Source: Bacteroidota bacterium
GTDB lineage: Bacteria > Bacteroidota > Bacteroidia > Cytophagales > Cyclobacteriaceae
Length of the DNA stretch: 64,000 bases
Direction of reading: 5' to 3'
Assembly (NCBI GenBank): GCA_018267135.1
Contig: JAFDZA010000014.1
Location: 248,001 to 312,000 of the forward strand
Notes under the pieces: model-generated
What the model saw: only the letters and a program-made list of their open reading frames with translations
What the model was told of the DNA's origin: nothing
Databases searched by the model: none
Shown: in pieces, positions 8,932 to 17,827 of the stretch
How the letters are laid out: each line of letters starts with the position of its first letter
How positions within the stretch are numbered: the stretch's first letter is position 1
Position numbers and translations under genes: made by a program

Positions 8932-10516
8932 ATGGTTGCTTTTCCTTTTCCTTTTCCCATTTTCTGTCAATGCTCAGGTAAACCGCTATTTTGTTCACTT
9001 TAAAGACAAGGCCAATTCGGCTTATTCGATAGGTGCCCCTTTGCAGTTTCTTTCGCAGAAAAGTATTAACCGAAGAGGAAAAGAAAATTTTCCCCTTTCG
9101 CCTGAAGATTTTCCGGTGAACGCAACGTACCTGAATCAGGTGAAAGCCACGGGCGCATCGGTGTTCTATTCTTCGCGTTGGTTGAACGGAGTGTTGATAC
9201 AAACCACCCCCGACACCGCCTCGGCCGTAGCCGGATTACCATTTGTAATTTCAGTAGAGCTGGTGGCACCCGGCACCCGGCTGAACGCACGCAGGCAAAC
9301 AAAACAGAAATGGGAGAAAACATCTCAACTTAGTTCGGCTTCGTACCCGCAGCAACTTCAGATGATCGGGGTAGATCAGATGCAGCAGCAAGGTTATCAG
9401 GGCGAGGGCATTGATGTGGCCGTATTGGATGGCGGCTTTACCGGGGTTAATACGTTGGCGGCATTCCAAAAAATATATACCGATAGCCGATTGAAAGAGG
9501 TATTCAATTTCGTAAAAAATACAACCGATGTTTATTCTGATAATTCCCATGGAGAAGAAGTATTGTCGGTAATGGCCGGTACTATTTCGGGAAGTTATTT
9601 GGGCGGAGCCGACAAGGCCAACTATTACCTTTACGAAACCGAAGATGTAACCAGCGAATACCGGGTGGAAGAATACAACTGGTTGTTTGCTGCAGAGCGG
9701 GCCGACAGCATCGGAGTAGATGTAATCAGTTCTTCGCTGGGGTATAGCACGTTTGATGATCCGTCTATGAACTATACGCTGGCCGATTTAAATGGCCGCA
9801 CTTCAGTAATATCGCGGGCCGCACACGCAGCGGCTGTGCGCGGCATACTTGTGGTAAATGCAGCCGGCAACTGGTACGACAACACGTGGCCTAATATTCT
9901 TTTTCCGGCTGATGCGGCTGGCATTTTAGCTTGTGCATCGGTGGATGGCAATGGGCTGTGGAGTAATTTTAGTTTGGTAGGACCTACGGCTGACGGACGC
10001 ATCAAACCCGATGTCGCTGCCATGGGCAGTGGAACATCCGTTATTAACTCTTCGGGTGTGTTGGTAGGGCAGTATGGCACTTCGTTTTCTACGCCCTTAA
10101 TTGCTTCGCTGGTTATCGGGCTGCGGCAAGCTTTGCCAAATGCGACTGCGCAAGAAATTTATTCGCGGGTAATTAACTCAGCATCGCTGGCCGAAACCCC
10201 CAACAATCAATTAGGTTATGGCATTCCTAATTTTCTGAAGGCGATGGCGCTTACTTCGTTTGCCGATGCTCTTCAGGTTTATCCGAACCCAACGAGCCGG
10301 GAAATAAAAATTGTATTTAAAAATCCCAACAACAGTCGATTTAATTTTAGTTTATATGACGCCAATGGGAAAATGATTTTGGAGCAGAGCGATACCCTTA
10401 CCTGGCAAAACAATCCATATTCGGTCGATCTTTCATTGGTAGCAGCCGGAGTTTATTTTGCCCGAATTTCGATGGCTTCATATACCCGCACCGTTCGTAT
10501 TGTAAGGATCAACTGA
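8918..10516 (+). CDS. S8 subtilisin-family peptidase with T9SS sorting domain
   Basis: This 532-residue secreted serine peptidase has a signal peptide ending near VNA. An inhibitor-like propeptide region follows (about 20-130), then the S8 catalytic domain with Asp171 (VLDGGF), His211 (NSHGEE) and Ser389 (GTSFSTP), plus the AAGN oxyanion region. The last 75 or so residues (VYPNPTSREIKI ... GVYFARIS ... RIVRIN) form a type A T9SS C-terminal domain, so the protein is predicted to cross the outer membrane by the Por system and be attached or released there. It overlaps the upstream exported-protein gene by 14 bp. Confidence 0.93.
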   Translation: MGISRWLLFLFLFPFSVNAQVNRYFVHFKDKANSAYSIGAPLQFLSQKSINRRGKENFPLSPEDFPVNATYLNQVKATGASVFYSSRWLNGVLIQTTPDTASAVAGLPFVISVELVAPGTRLNARRQTKQKWEKTSQLSSASYPQQLQMIGVDQMQQQGYQGEGIDVAVLDGGFTGVNTLAAFQKIYTDSRLKEVFNFVKNTTDVYSDNSHGEEVLSVMAGTISGSYLGGADKANYYLYETEDVTSEYRVEEYNWLFAAERADSIGVDVISSSLGYSTFDDPSMNYTLADLNGRTSVISRAAHAAAVRGILVVNAAGNWYDNTWPNILFPADAAGILACASVDGNGLWSNFSLVGPTADGRIKPDVAAMGSGTSVINSSGVLVGQYGTSFSTPLIASLVIGLRQALPNATAQEIYSRVINSASLAETPNNQLGYGIPNFLKAMALTSFADALQVYPNPTSREIKIVFKNPNNSRFNFSLYDANGKMILEQSDTLTWQNNPYSVDLSLVAAGVYFARISMASYTRTVRIVRIN

Positions 10517-10540
10517 GGCAGAAGAAAATGTAAAAGATCG

Positions 10541-12511
10541 ATGGCCGATACATTTAAAACATCTGTTTGGAAAAACATTGCGAGGCTGATCGTTCCCCAT
10601 TGGAAACGATTTTTGCTGGTGGTCTTGATTGGTTTGTTAGGCACCGGAGCCAATCTGATCGAACCGTTGGTTTATCGCGAAGCCATTAACGATGTGGCGG
10701 GTTTGTTTATTCAAAAAGCAAAAGAGGAAACCCGGCAACAATACCAAACCGACAGCACGCAGGTAGATGAACCGGACGAGAGCTCCGGGCTGAGCGACAT
10801 ACTAAGCAAGGTATTGCCTAAGAAACCGCATAGCCGACATGAAGTGGCCGGCCGCACCCCCGTGCAGGCGATCCAGACATTAATGCTGGCTGTTGTTATT
10901 TTATTTGTGGTGAATATGTTGGGACAACTGTTTGTGCTGTTGGGAGAAAACCTAAACGTAAAATTGTCGTGCGGGATAGAACAGCGTTTTATTGGCAACA
11001 CATTTGGGCATGTGCTTAAATTGCCATTGAGTTTTTTTTCGAAACGATCGAGCGCGGCATTGGCCAAACAAATCAATCAGTCGGAAGAAGTATCGGGTAT
11101 TGTCAATGGTTTTTCACAACAGATCCTTCCGGAAGTGATGAGCCTGCTGGGGATTTTAGCCATTATGTTTTGGCAGAATGTAACCCTTACCTTCATTTCG
11201 CTGGCCGTCATTCCATTTTATTTATGGATTGCCCGGAGGTCGGCCGTGAAACTGGAGTCGGGGCTTTCCGGTTTTTACGACCGGTGGGAAGAAGTTTCGG
11301 CTCGCATGCAAGATGCGCTCTCCGGCATTAAAACCGTAAAGCTTTCGGGAGCCGAGCAGCGCGAAGTAGCTCGCTTCTCTGCAATCTCCGATCAGGCTTA
11401 CCGCGATTATATAGACCGCACCAAGCTGGCAAATGTGTATGTGTTTTGGGAAACCATGCTTACCCGACTATCTACTGCGCTGGTGTTGGGCTATGGTGGG
11501 TATCTTACGCTAGAGCATCAACTGACACCCGGTGATGTGGTAATGTTTGTGGCTTACCTCGACCGCCTCTATGGCCCCATTGATACGCTGGCCAGCTTGT
11601 GGGTGAACCTGCAGCAAAATGTAGCCTCTATTGCCCGTGCTTTCCGCCTAACCCATTATACGCATGAAGAAAAACCGGGCGAAGACTGGCCCATCGAAAA
11701 AGGAAAAATAGAATTTAAGAATGTGCATTTCGGATATAATCCAGACCGCGAAATATTAAAAGGACTTTCGTTTGTTATTCAGCCGGGAAAGGTAACGGCC
11801 ATCGTAGGTACATCAGGGGCAGGCAAAACAACGGCCGTAGATTTGCTGATGCGGCTGTACGAACCCACCCGCGGAGAAATTTTGATCGATGGAAAAAAGC
11901 TGTCCCGCCTGGAAGCTTCGTCTGTTCGCAGGCAGATTGGAATGGTGGCGGCAGACGGGGCTATCTTTCGTGGAACCCTGGCCGATAATATCCGGTATAA
12001 ACGCCCGGAAGCAACGGAGGAAGAAGTGATGCGGGCGGCCATAGCGGCCGGCATGCAGGGCACCTTGCAACGCTTTACGGAAGGGTTGATGACCCCGGTA
12101 GGCGAGAGTGGCCTGGGGCTTTCGGTAGGCGAGCGGCAACGCATACAGATTGCCCGGATTTTAATCGCCCAACCCAAGATTTTAATTTTAGACGAGGCTA
12201 CCGCGAACCTTGATTTTGCTACCGAGGCGGAAGTAAAAAAAACAGTGAAAGAAGTAAGCCGGGAAAATACTGTAATTGTTATCGCGCACCGGTTCACCAT
12301 GGTAAAAGATGCCGATCAGGTACTGGTGCTCCATGCTGGCCAACTGATAGAAGAGGGGAGCCCTGCCGAATTGTTAAACCGGGGCGGCTGGTTTGCCCGA
12401 TTTGCCAGCGCGGTAGAAGGCGATGGGCAATCTAAAAATGTTACCGAAGAAAAGGCACTGGAGGATGAGGATAGGGACGATGAAAAGGAGGAAGATGTGG
12501 CGGGTGAGTGA
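10541..12511 (+). CDS. ABC exporter, fused membrane and ATP-binding domains
   Basis: This 656-residue half-transporter is of the MsbA/multidrug type. The N-terminal membrane domain (about residues 15-350) is followed by a nucleotide-binding domain with Walker A GTSGAGKT (423-430), signature LSVGE (527-531), Walker B ILILDEAT (about 547-554) and the H-loop AHR. Between the first two membrane segments is an unusually long, charged loop (about residues 57-105) rich in Gln, Asp and Lys. The C-terminus ends in a strongly acidic tail (about 635-656). The substrate is unknown. It could be a lipid or lipid-linked glycan, since the glycan locus starts just downstream, but that is only proximity. Confidence 0.9.
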   Translation: MADTFKTSVWKNIARLIVPHWKRFLLVVLIGLLGTGANLIEPLVYREAINDVAGLFIQKAKEETRQQYQTDSTQVDEPDESSGLSDILSKVLPKKPHSRHEVAGRTPVQAIQTLMLAVVILFVVNMLGQLFVLLGENLNVKLSCGIEQRFIGNTFGHVLKLPLSFFSKRSSAALAKQINQSEEVSGIVNGFSQQILPEVMSLLGILAIMFWQNVTLTFISLAVIPFYLWIARRSAVKLESGLSGFYDRWEEVSARMQDALSGIKTVKLSGAEQREVARFSAISDQAYRDYIDRTKLANVYVFWETMLTRLSTALVLGYGGYLTLEHQLTPGDVVMFVAYLDRLYGPIDTLASLWVNLQQNVASIARAFRLTHYTHEEKPGEDWPIEKGKIEFKNVHFGYNPDREILKGLSFVIQPGKVTAIVGTSGAGKTTAVDLLMRLYEPTRGEILIDGKKLSRLEASSVRRQIGMVAADGAIFRGTLADNIRYKRPEATEEEVMRAAIAAGMQGTLQRFTEGLMTPVGESGLGLSVGERQRIQIARILIAQPKILILDEATANLDFATEAEVKKTVKEVSRENTVIVIAHRFTMVKDADQVLVLHAGQLIEEGSPAELLNRGGWFARFASAVEGDGQSKNVTEEKALEDEDRDDEKEEDVAGE

Positions 12512-12594
12512 GTTCGGATCAACCCGTTATCAAATTTTACAGGTCGCTTAATTATTCCTAATTTGCGATCTATTTTACTGCATAATTTTTTTTC

Positions 12595-13383
12595 ATGCGA
12601 AGGAACGGGTTGTTTTTTTTAGTAATGGTAGTGGTGGCATCGGCCTGTGTTACCAACCGTAAACATTTGCTTTTTCAGAAAAATGATCTGACCCGCCACC
12701 CGGCCGATACGGCCGTACGGATTTACCAACTCCAGCCTTTCGAATATAAAATACAAACCAACGATATTATTTCTGTGCGGTATCAAAGCCTGACGCAAAA
12801 AGAGTTTGATTTTTTAAGCCAACAAACGCAGGGCAATACTATGATGGGAAACGGTATGGTGGGCGGAGCTCTCTTGTTTGGCGAGCTGGTAGATGAAAGT
12901 GGCAATATCCCCATCCCGGTAGTGGGCAAAGTAAAGGTGGCCGGGCTTACTATTTTCCAGACACAGGATACCCTGCAAAAAATTGTTAAATCATATCTGG
13001 AGGCTCCCATTGTAAAAGTGAGATTGCTGAACTACCGCATCACAATTTTGGGGGAAGTATTGAAGGAAGGTTCGATCACGCTCAATAATAACCGCGTTAG
13101 TTTGCCCGAAGCGCTTGGGCTGGCCGGTGGGATAAATGATTTTGCCGATCGCTCGAGGGTAAAAATTATCCGGCAGGAAGGCGATAAGGCGGAGGTGTAT
13201 TATGTGAATTTGCTCAGTGAAGATTTTATTAAGTCGCCCCACTACTACGTACACCAAAATGATGTGATCATCATCCCGCCATTGAAACAACGTCCGTACC
13301 GTTTGTACTTTAGCCAAAACCTGGCCATGGTGCTCTCAGCTGTTTCTATTTTGTTGTTAGTCATTACCCTGAATAGAAGATGA
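12595..13383 (+). CDS. Wza-type polysaccharide export lipoprotein
   Basis: This 262-residue protein has a lipoprotein signal (lipobox ASAC, Cys18). It then has the polysaccharide export domain (about 50-140, beginning YKIQTNDIISVRYQ) and an SLBB-like beta-grasp domain (about 145-230, ITILGEVLKEGSI). It ends with a C-terminal hydrophobic helix. It would form the outer-membrane exit for the glycan made by the following genes. An element TAATTTG at 12559-12565, one base shorter than TAnnTTTG, is a possible promoter. The last four bases overlap the Wzc-type kinase gene (ATGA), the usual partner in the trans-envelope export complex. Confidence 0.9.
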   Translation: MRRNGLFFLVMVVVASACVTNRKHLLFQKNDLTRHPADTAVRIYQLQPFEYKIQTNDIISVRYQSLTQKEFDFLSQQTQGNTMMGNGMVGGALLFGELVDESGNIPIPVVGKVKVAGLTIFQTQDTLQKIVKSYLEAPIVKVRLLNYRITILGEVLKEGSITLNNNRVSLPEALGLAGGINDFADRSRVKIIRQEGDKAEVYYVNLLSEDFIKSPHYYVHQNDVIIIPPLKQRPYRLYFSQNLAMVLSAVSILLLVITLNRR

Positions 13384-15752
13384 ACACACCACAACCGGGT
13401 TTTCCGACTAAAACAAATCCACTGGAAGGGGCTACCCTTGATTATAAACGCATGGCCTACCGCGCCTTGCGGTATTGGTATCTGATTGTGCTTTCGGTGA
13501 CGGCCTCGCTTACCTATACATTTATAGTAAACCGGTATGCCGACCGGGTTTACCCTATTACCGCATCGGTTATTATCCGGGAAAAAGAAGATGCCAGCGG
13601 AGCCGACCTGTTATACAAAAATTCACTCATAGATCCATATCGGAATTACCTGAACGAACCTTATCTCATCCGCTCTTACCCGTTAATTCAGGAAGTAGTT
13701 GAAGACTTAAATTTTGAGGTTGCTTTTTTTAATGAAGGCGACATCAAAACCACCGAAGCCTATGGTATGCCGGTAAAAGTAAAATTGTTGGTAAAGAACG
13801 GCTCGTATGGCGCATCGTTAATGTTTAAGGTACTGGATATAAATACGTTTTCCATAAAAAACAGAGAAGCTCCTATTCAGGAAAAAATATTCCAGTTTAG
13901 CGACAGTGTGGAGTTTCAGGGGCATCATTTTATGATTTCGAAAATTGATACCCGGAGTGTTGAGTCAATCAAAAACATGCCTTTTGTTTTAACCTTTTTA
14001 GATCCGCTGTCGGTAACCTCTTCGTATGTGGAGAGAGTAACGGCTGATTGGGCCGAAGAAGGAGCGGGGGTGCTGAACTTATCGGTGAATGGCACCAACC
14101 CGCAGAAGGAAATTGATTTTATGAACGGCCTTATTACCAAATACCAGCAATACGATTTGGATAGAAAAAATCAGGCAGCCGAGCGAAGCATTATTTTCAT
14201 CCGCAAACAATTAAATGAAATTGCCGACTCACTCCATATTTCTGAAAATAAGTTGCAGCAATTTCAAATTGCCAATAGTACTGAAAAACTGGATGATGAA
14301 GCCAAGCGGTTATATGAAAAGCTCGATAAGCTGGATGAACAGAAAATGGAGCAGATCATCCGGACTAATTATTATGATTACCTGGAAAAATATATCCGGC
14401 AAGGAAAAAATCTCGATCTGGTCGTATTGCCTTCGTCTGTGGGAGTTACAGATGGGGTGTTGTCCTCATTGGTGGGGAAGATGATTGATATTCAACTGGA
14501 GTTAAAAATGTATTTAGAAAAAGGCCTGGTCGAAAACCCGTTAGTGCACGGAGGCCTCAGCCGGTTAGATAAAATAAAAGGGAATTTGCTGGAGTCAATT
14601 CATTCCTTGCGGGTAACCGATCAATTCAAAAGAGATATACTGGCTCAACAAACCATTGCCTTAGAAAAACAAACCAATCAATTGCCCATTACCCAGCGCC
14701 AATATATTTCGATTCAACGCAATTATTCTTTATTAGAGGGCTTGTATGTTTTTCTGATGCAAAAAATGTCGGAGGCCGGCATATCGAAAGCCTCTAACAC
14801 CTCCAGTATTTTGCGCGTAAACCCGCCTATGCAGGGCGGAGCCATTTCGCCTAACACAAGCCGCAATTATCTTTTTGGCTGGTTAATTGGGTTGGTTATT
14901 CCGTTGCTGGGATTTGTTTTGGTTGAATTTTTCAATCAGAAAATCCAGTCGAAAGAAGACATTGAAAAGATTACAGCCATTCCTTTTATCGGGGGCATTG
15001 GGCACCACGCATCGAAAGATAATCTGGCCGTAACCCTGCAACCTAAATCATCGGTGGCCGAGTCGTTCCGGGCCATCCGCTCTAACCTCAATTTTTTTAC
15101 CGGCAATCAGATCAAAAAAATATTTGTGGTGTCCAGCTCCATCAGCGGAGAGGGAAAAACATTCTCTACCATCAACCTGGCTACCGTATTTGCCATGTCG
15201 GGCCGCAAAACACTCATCATCGGTGCCGATATGCGCAAACCTAAAATTTTTACCGACTTTAATCTTACCAACGACAAAGGTCTGAGTAATTATCTGAGTA
15301 ATCTCAGTACTTTCCGGGAAGTGTTGCAACACACGTCAGTAGAAAATCTGGATATCATTAGCGGAGGGCCTGTGCCGCCAAACCCCTCTGAGTTATTGCT
15401 GACCGACCGGTTTGATAAACTGCTGAAAGAGGTATTGAACGAATACGATTATATTATTATAGACACCCCTCCGCTGGCTATTGTAACGGATGCCTTTGAA
15501 ATGGCCAAGTATGCCGATCACACAGTATTTATTGTGCGGCAGAATTATACCCCAAAAGCTTTATTAAAAGATGTGGATGAATTTTACCGGTCGGGAAAAC
15601 TGAAGAGCATTAGCGTGGTGCTGAATGATGTATATAAAACCGGGTATGGCTACGGCTACGGGTATGGCTACGGCTACGGGTATGGCTACGGCTATTCGTA
15701 CGGCTATGGTTCTTCCAAAAAGAAAAACGGGTACGGCTATTATTCAGAATAA
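13380..15752 (+). CDS. Wzc/GumC-type chain-length determinant and tyrosine kinase
   Basis: This 790-residue inner-membrane protein has a Wzz domain in its N-terminal half, with a membrane segment near residues 30-50, a long periplasmic coiled-coil region and a second membrane segment near 500-520. The cytoplasmic BY-kinase follows, with Walker A SSISGEGKT (586-594, Lys593), Walker A' IIGADMRKP and Walker B IIIDTPP. The C-terminus is a strongly repetitive Gly-Tyr tail (755-790). Tyr-rich tails are the autophosphorylation sites in this family, but here the tail is an unusually regular GY repeat encoded by 18-bp tandem repeats. It overlaps the Wza-type gene by 4 bp and should control chain length and export. 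Confidence 0.95.
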   Translation: MNTPQPGFPTKTNPLEGATLDYKRMAYRALRYWYLIVLSVTASLTYTFIVNRYADRVYPITASVIIREKEDASGADLLYKNSLIDPYRNYLNEPYLIRSYPLIQEVVEDLNFEVAFFNEGDIKTTEAYGMPVKVKLLVKNGSYGASLMFKVLDINTFSIKNREAPIQEKIFQFSDSVEFQGHHFMISKIDTRSVESIKNMPFVLTFLDPLSVTSSYVERVTADWAEEGAGVLNLSVNGTNPQKEIDFMNGLITKYQQYDLDRKNQAAERSIIFIRKQLNEIADSLHISENKLQQFQIANSTEKLDDEAKRLYEKLDKLDEQKMEQIIRTNYYDYLEKYIRQGKNLDLVVLPSSVGVTDGVLSSLVGKMIDIQLELKMYLEKGLVENPLVHGGLSRLDKIKGNLLESIHSLRVTDQFKRDILAQQTIALEKQTNQLPITQRQYISIQRNYSLLEGLYVFLMQKMSEAGISKASNTSSILRVNPPMQGGAISPNTSRNYLFGWLIGLVIPLLGFVLVEFFNQKIQSKEDIEKITAIPFIGGIGHHASKDNLAVTLQPKSSVAESFRAIRSNLNFFTGNQIKKIFVVSSSISGEGKTFSTINLATVFAMSGRKTLIIGADMRKPKIFTDFNLTNDKGLSNYLSNLSTFREVLQHTSVENLDIISGGPVPPNPSELLLTDRFDKLLKEVLNEYDYIIIDTPPLAIVTDAFEMAKYADHTVFIVRQNYTPKALLKDVDEFYRSGKLKSISVVLNDVYKTGYGYGYGYGYGYGYGYGYSYGYGSSKKKNGYGYYSE
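15642..15695 (+). repeat. three 18-bp tandem repeats encoding (GY)3 units
   Basis: The unit GGGTATGGCTACGGCTAC occurs at 15642-15659 and 15660-15677 without change, and at 15678-15695 with one final C-to-T change. Each unit encodes GYGYGY in the kinase tail. Near-identical synonymous codons show recent repeat expansion rather than old protein conservation. Copy number could vary by slippage. Confidence 0.9.
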
Positions 15753-15755
15753 AGA

Positions 15756-16697
15756 ATGGAACTGACTTCTAAAATATATGTGGCCGGGCATCGCGGCATG
15801 GTGGGTTCGGCTATTTATCGTGCGCTGCAGAAGGCAGGCTATCAAAATTTAATTACCCGCACATCGGCTGAGTTAGACCTGCGTCAGCAGCAGGCTGTAC
15901 AAACTTTTTTTGAGAAAGAAAAGCCGGATTACGTTTTTGTAGCGGCAGCCAAAGTAGGCGGCATTCTGGCCAACAGCCGGTATAAAGCCGATTTTATTTA
16001 TGATAACCTCATGATTGAAGCCAACGTCATTAAAGCGGCTCATGATCATAAGGTAAAAAAATTATTGCTGCTCGGGTCTTCGTGTATTTATCCCAAGTTT
16101 GCCGAGCAGCCCATCCGCGAAGAGTCGTTGCTCACCGGCCCGCTGGAGCCAACCAACGATGCCTATGCCGTGGCCAAAATTGCCGGCATCAAACTATGCC
16201 AGTCGTTTCACGATCAGTATGGCGATACCTTCATCAGCGTAATGCCTTCTAATTTATATGGCTATGGCGATAACTACCACCTGCAAAACGCGCACGTACT
16301 GCCGGCCTTAATCAGACGATTTCACGAAGCAAAAATTCAACAGGCACCCGAAGTGGTAATTTGGGGTAGCGGTAAACCGTTGCGCGAATTTTTGTTTGCC
16401 GATGACTTGGCCGAGGCTTGCTTGTTTCTGATGAACCACTACCATTCTCCCGAAATCATCAACATTGGCAGCGGCACCGATCTATCCATCCAGGAATTGG
16501 CCACTCTCATCGCTCAAGAGGTAGGATACCAAGGCGTAATTAAAAATGATTTATCTAAACCCGATGGCACCCCGCGCAAACTAATGGATGTATCAAAAAT
16601 ACAAGCGCTGGGTTGGAAACATAAAACAGAACTAAGAGAAGGCATTCGCCTGAGCTACCAAGATTTTTTAAACCGATACGAAACACTGGCAAAATGA
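15756..16697 (+). CDS. fcl: GDP-L-fucose synthase
   Basis: This 313-residue short-chain dehydrogenase/epimerase turns GDP-4-keto-6-deoxymannose into GDP-L-fucose using NADPH. It shows the Rossmann motif GHRGMVG (residues 11-17), the family segment SSCIYPK and the catalytic Tyr137/Lys141 pair in YAVAK. It starts 3 bp after the kinase stop and overlaps gmd by 4 bp. The order fcl-gmd is the reverse of the usual gmd-fcl but the pair is complete, so L-fucose or a relative is probably part of the glycan. Confidence 0.95.
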   Translation: MELTSKIYVAGHRGMVGSAIYRALQKAGYQNLITRTSAELDLRQQQAVQTFFEKEKPDYVFVAAAKVGGILANSRYKADFIYDNLMIEANVIKAAHDHKVKKLLLLGSSCIYPKFAEQPIREESLLTGPLEPTNDAYAVAKIAGIKLCQSFHDQYGDTFISVMPSNLYGYGDNYHLQNAHVLPALIRRFHEAKIQQAPEVVIWGSGKPLREFLFADDLAEACLFLMNHYHSPEIINIGSGTDLSIQELATLIAQEVGYQGVIKNDLSKPDGTPRKLMDVSKIQALGWKHKTELREGIRLSYQDFLNRYETLAK

Positions 16698-17821
16698 AAA
16701 CTGCTTTAATAACAGGTGTAACCGGGCAAGACGGTGCCTACCTTACCGAATTGCTTTTGGCCAAAGGATATTTTGTGCATGGCATCAAACGGAGGTCTTC
16801 GTTGTTCAACACCGACCGCATCGATCACCTGTACCAGGATTTGCACGAAAAAGACCTGAAGCTGAAACTTCACTATGGCGACCTCACCGATTCCACCAAC
16901 CTTATCCGCATCATTCAGGAAACCCAGCCCGATGAAATTTACAACCTCGCGGCCATGAGCCATGTAAAGGTGAGTTTCGATACACCCGAATACACGGCCA
17001 ATGCCGATGGCATCGGCACGCTGCGTATTCTGGAAGCAGTGAAGATGCTCGGCCTCAGCAAGAAAACGAAAATCTACCAGGCTTCTACATCCGAGTTGTA
17101 TGGCTTGGTGCAGGCCGTACCTCAAAATGAGAAGACCCCGTTTTATCCCCGCTCTCCGTATGCCGTAGCCAAACTCTATGCTTACTGGATAACCGTAAAC
17201 TACCGCGAGGCTTACGGGCTTTTTGCGTCTAACGGAATCTTATTTAACCACGAGTCGCCCTTGCGGGGCGAAACCTTCGTTACCCGTAAAATCACCCGGG
17301 CGGTAGCCAAGATTGCCTTAGGCCTTGAAAAAAAATTGTACATCGGGAATTTAGATGCCCAACGCGACTGGGGCCATGCCAAAGATTTTGTAGAGGCGAT
17401 GTGGCTTATTCTTCAGCAACCGGTAGCCGAAGATTTTGTTATTGCCACCGGCCAGACTACTTCCGTGCGCGATTTTATTAAGATGGCCTTTGATGAAGTA
17501 GGCTACACCATTCGTTTTGAAGGCAAGGGAGTAAATGAAACCGGTGTTCTGGTTTCCATCGATAAAGACCGCGCGCCTGTTGCTCCCACCAGGCCCCAAC
17601 CGGGCGATGTGCTGGTAGCCATCGATCAATCGTATTTCCGGCCTACCGAAGTAGATCTGCTCATTGGCGATGCCACCAAAGCCAGGGAAAAACTGAACTG
17701 GAAACCCAAGTACAATCTTCCCCTGTTAGTGCAAGAAATGGTACATGCCGACCTAAAACTTTTTCAGCAAGACCTTGTTCTGCAAGGACAGGGACATAAA
17801 ATTTTCCGCCCCACCGAATAA
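16694..17821 (+). CDS. gmd: GDP-mannose 4,6-dehydratase
   Basis: This 375-residue enzyme makes GDP-4-keto-6-deoxy-D-mannose, the substrate of the preceding fcl product. The NADP-binding motif is TGVTGQDG (from residue 7), and the catalytic Tyr156/Lys160 lie in SPYAVAK. The arginine segment KRRSS that contacts the cofactor phosphate is present. Its length suits the family. The start ATG overlaps the fcl stop by 4 bp, which implies translational coupling. Confidence 0.96.
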   Translation: MKTALITGVTGQDGAYLTELLLAKGYFVHGIKRRSSLFNTDRIDHLYQDLHEKDLKLKLHYGDLTDSTNLIRIIQETQPDEIYNLAAMSHVKVSFDTPEYTANADGIGTLRILEAVKMLGLSKKTKIYQASTSELYGLVQAVPQNEKTPFYPRSPYAVAKLYAYWITVNYREAYGLFASNGILFNHESPLRGETFVTRKITRAVAKIALGLEKKLYIGNLDAQRDWGHAKDFVEAMWLILQQPVAEDFVIATGQTTSVRDFIKMAFDEVGYTIRFEGKGVNETGVLVSIDKDRAPVAPTRPQPGDVLVAIDQSYFRPTEVDLLIGDATKAREKLNWKPKYNLPLLVQEMVHADLKLFQQDLVLQGQGHKIFRPTE

Positions 17822-17827
17822 TTTTTT

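Noticed and set aside
15642..15695. A short CRISPR-like or intergenic tandem repeat
   Set aside because: The units are contiguous with no spacers and in frame inside the kinase gene, encoding its GY tail.
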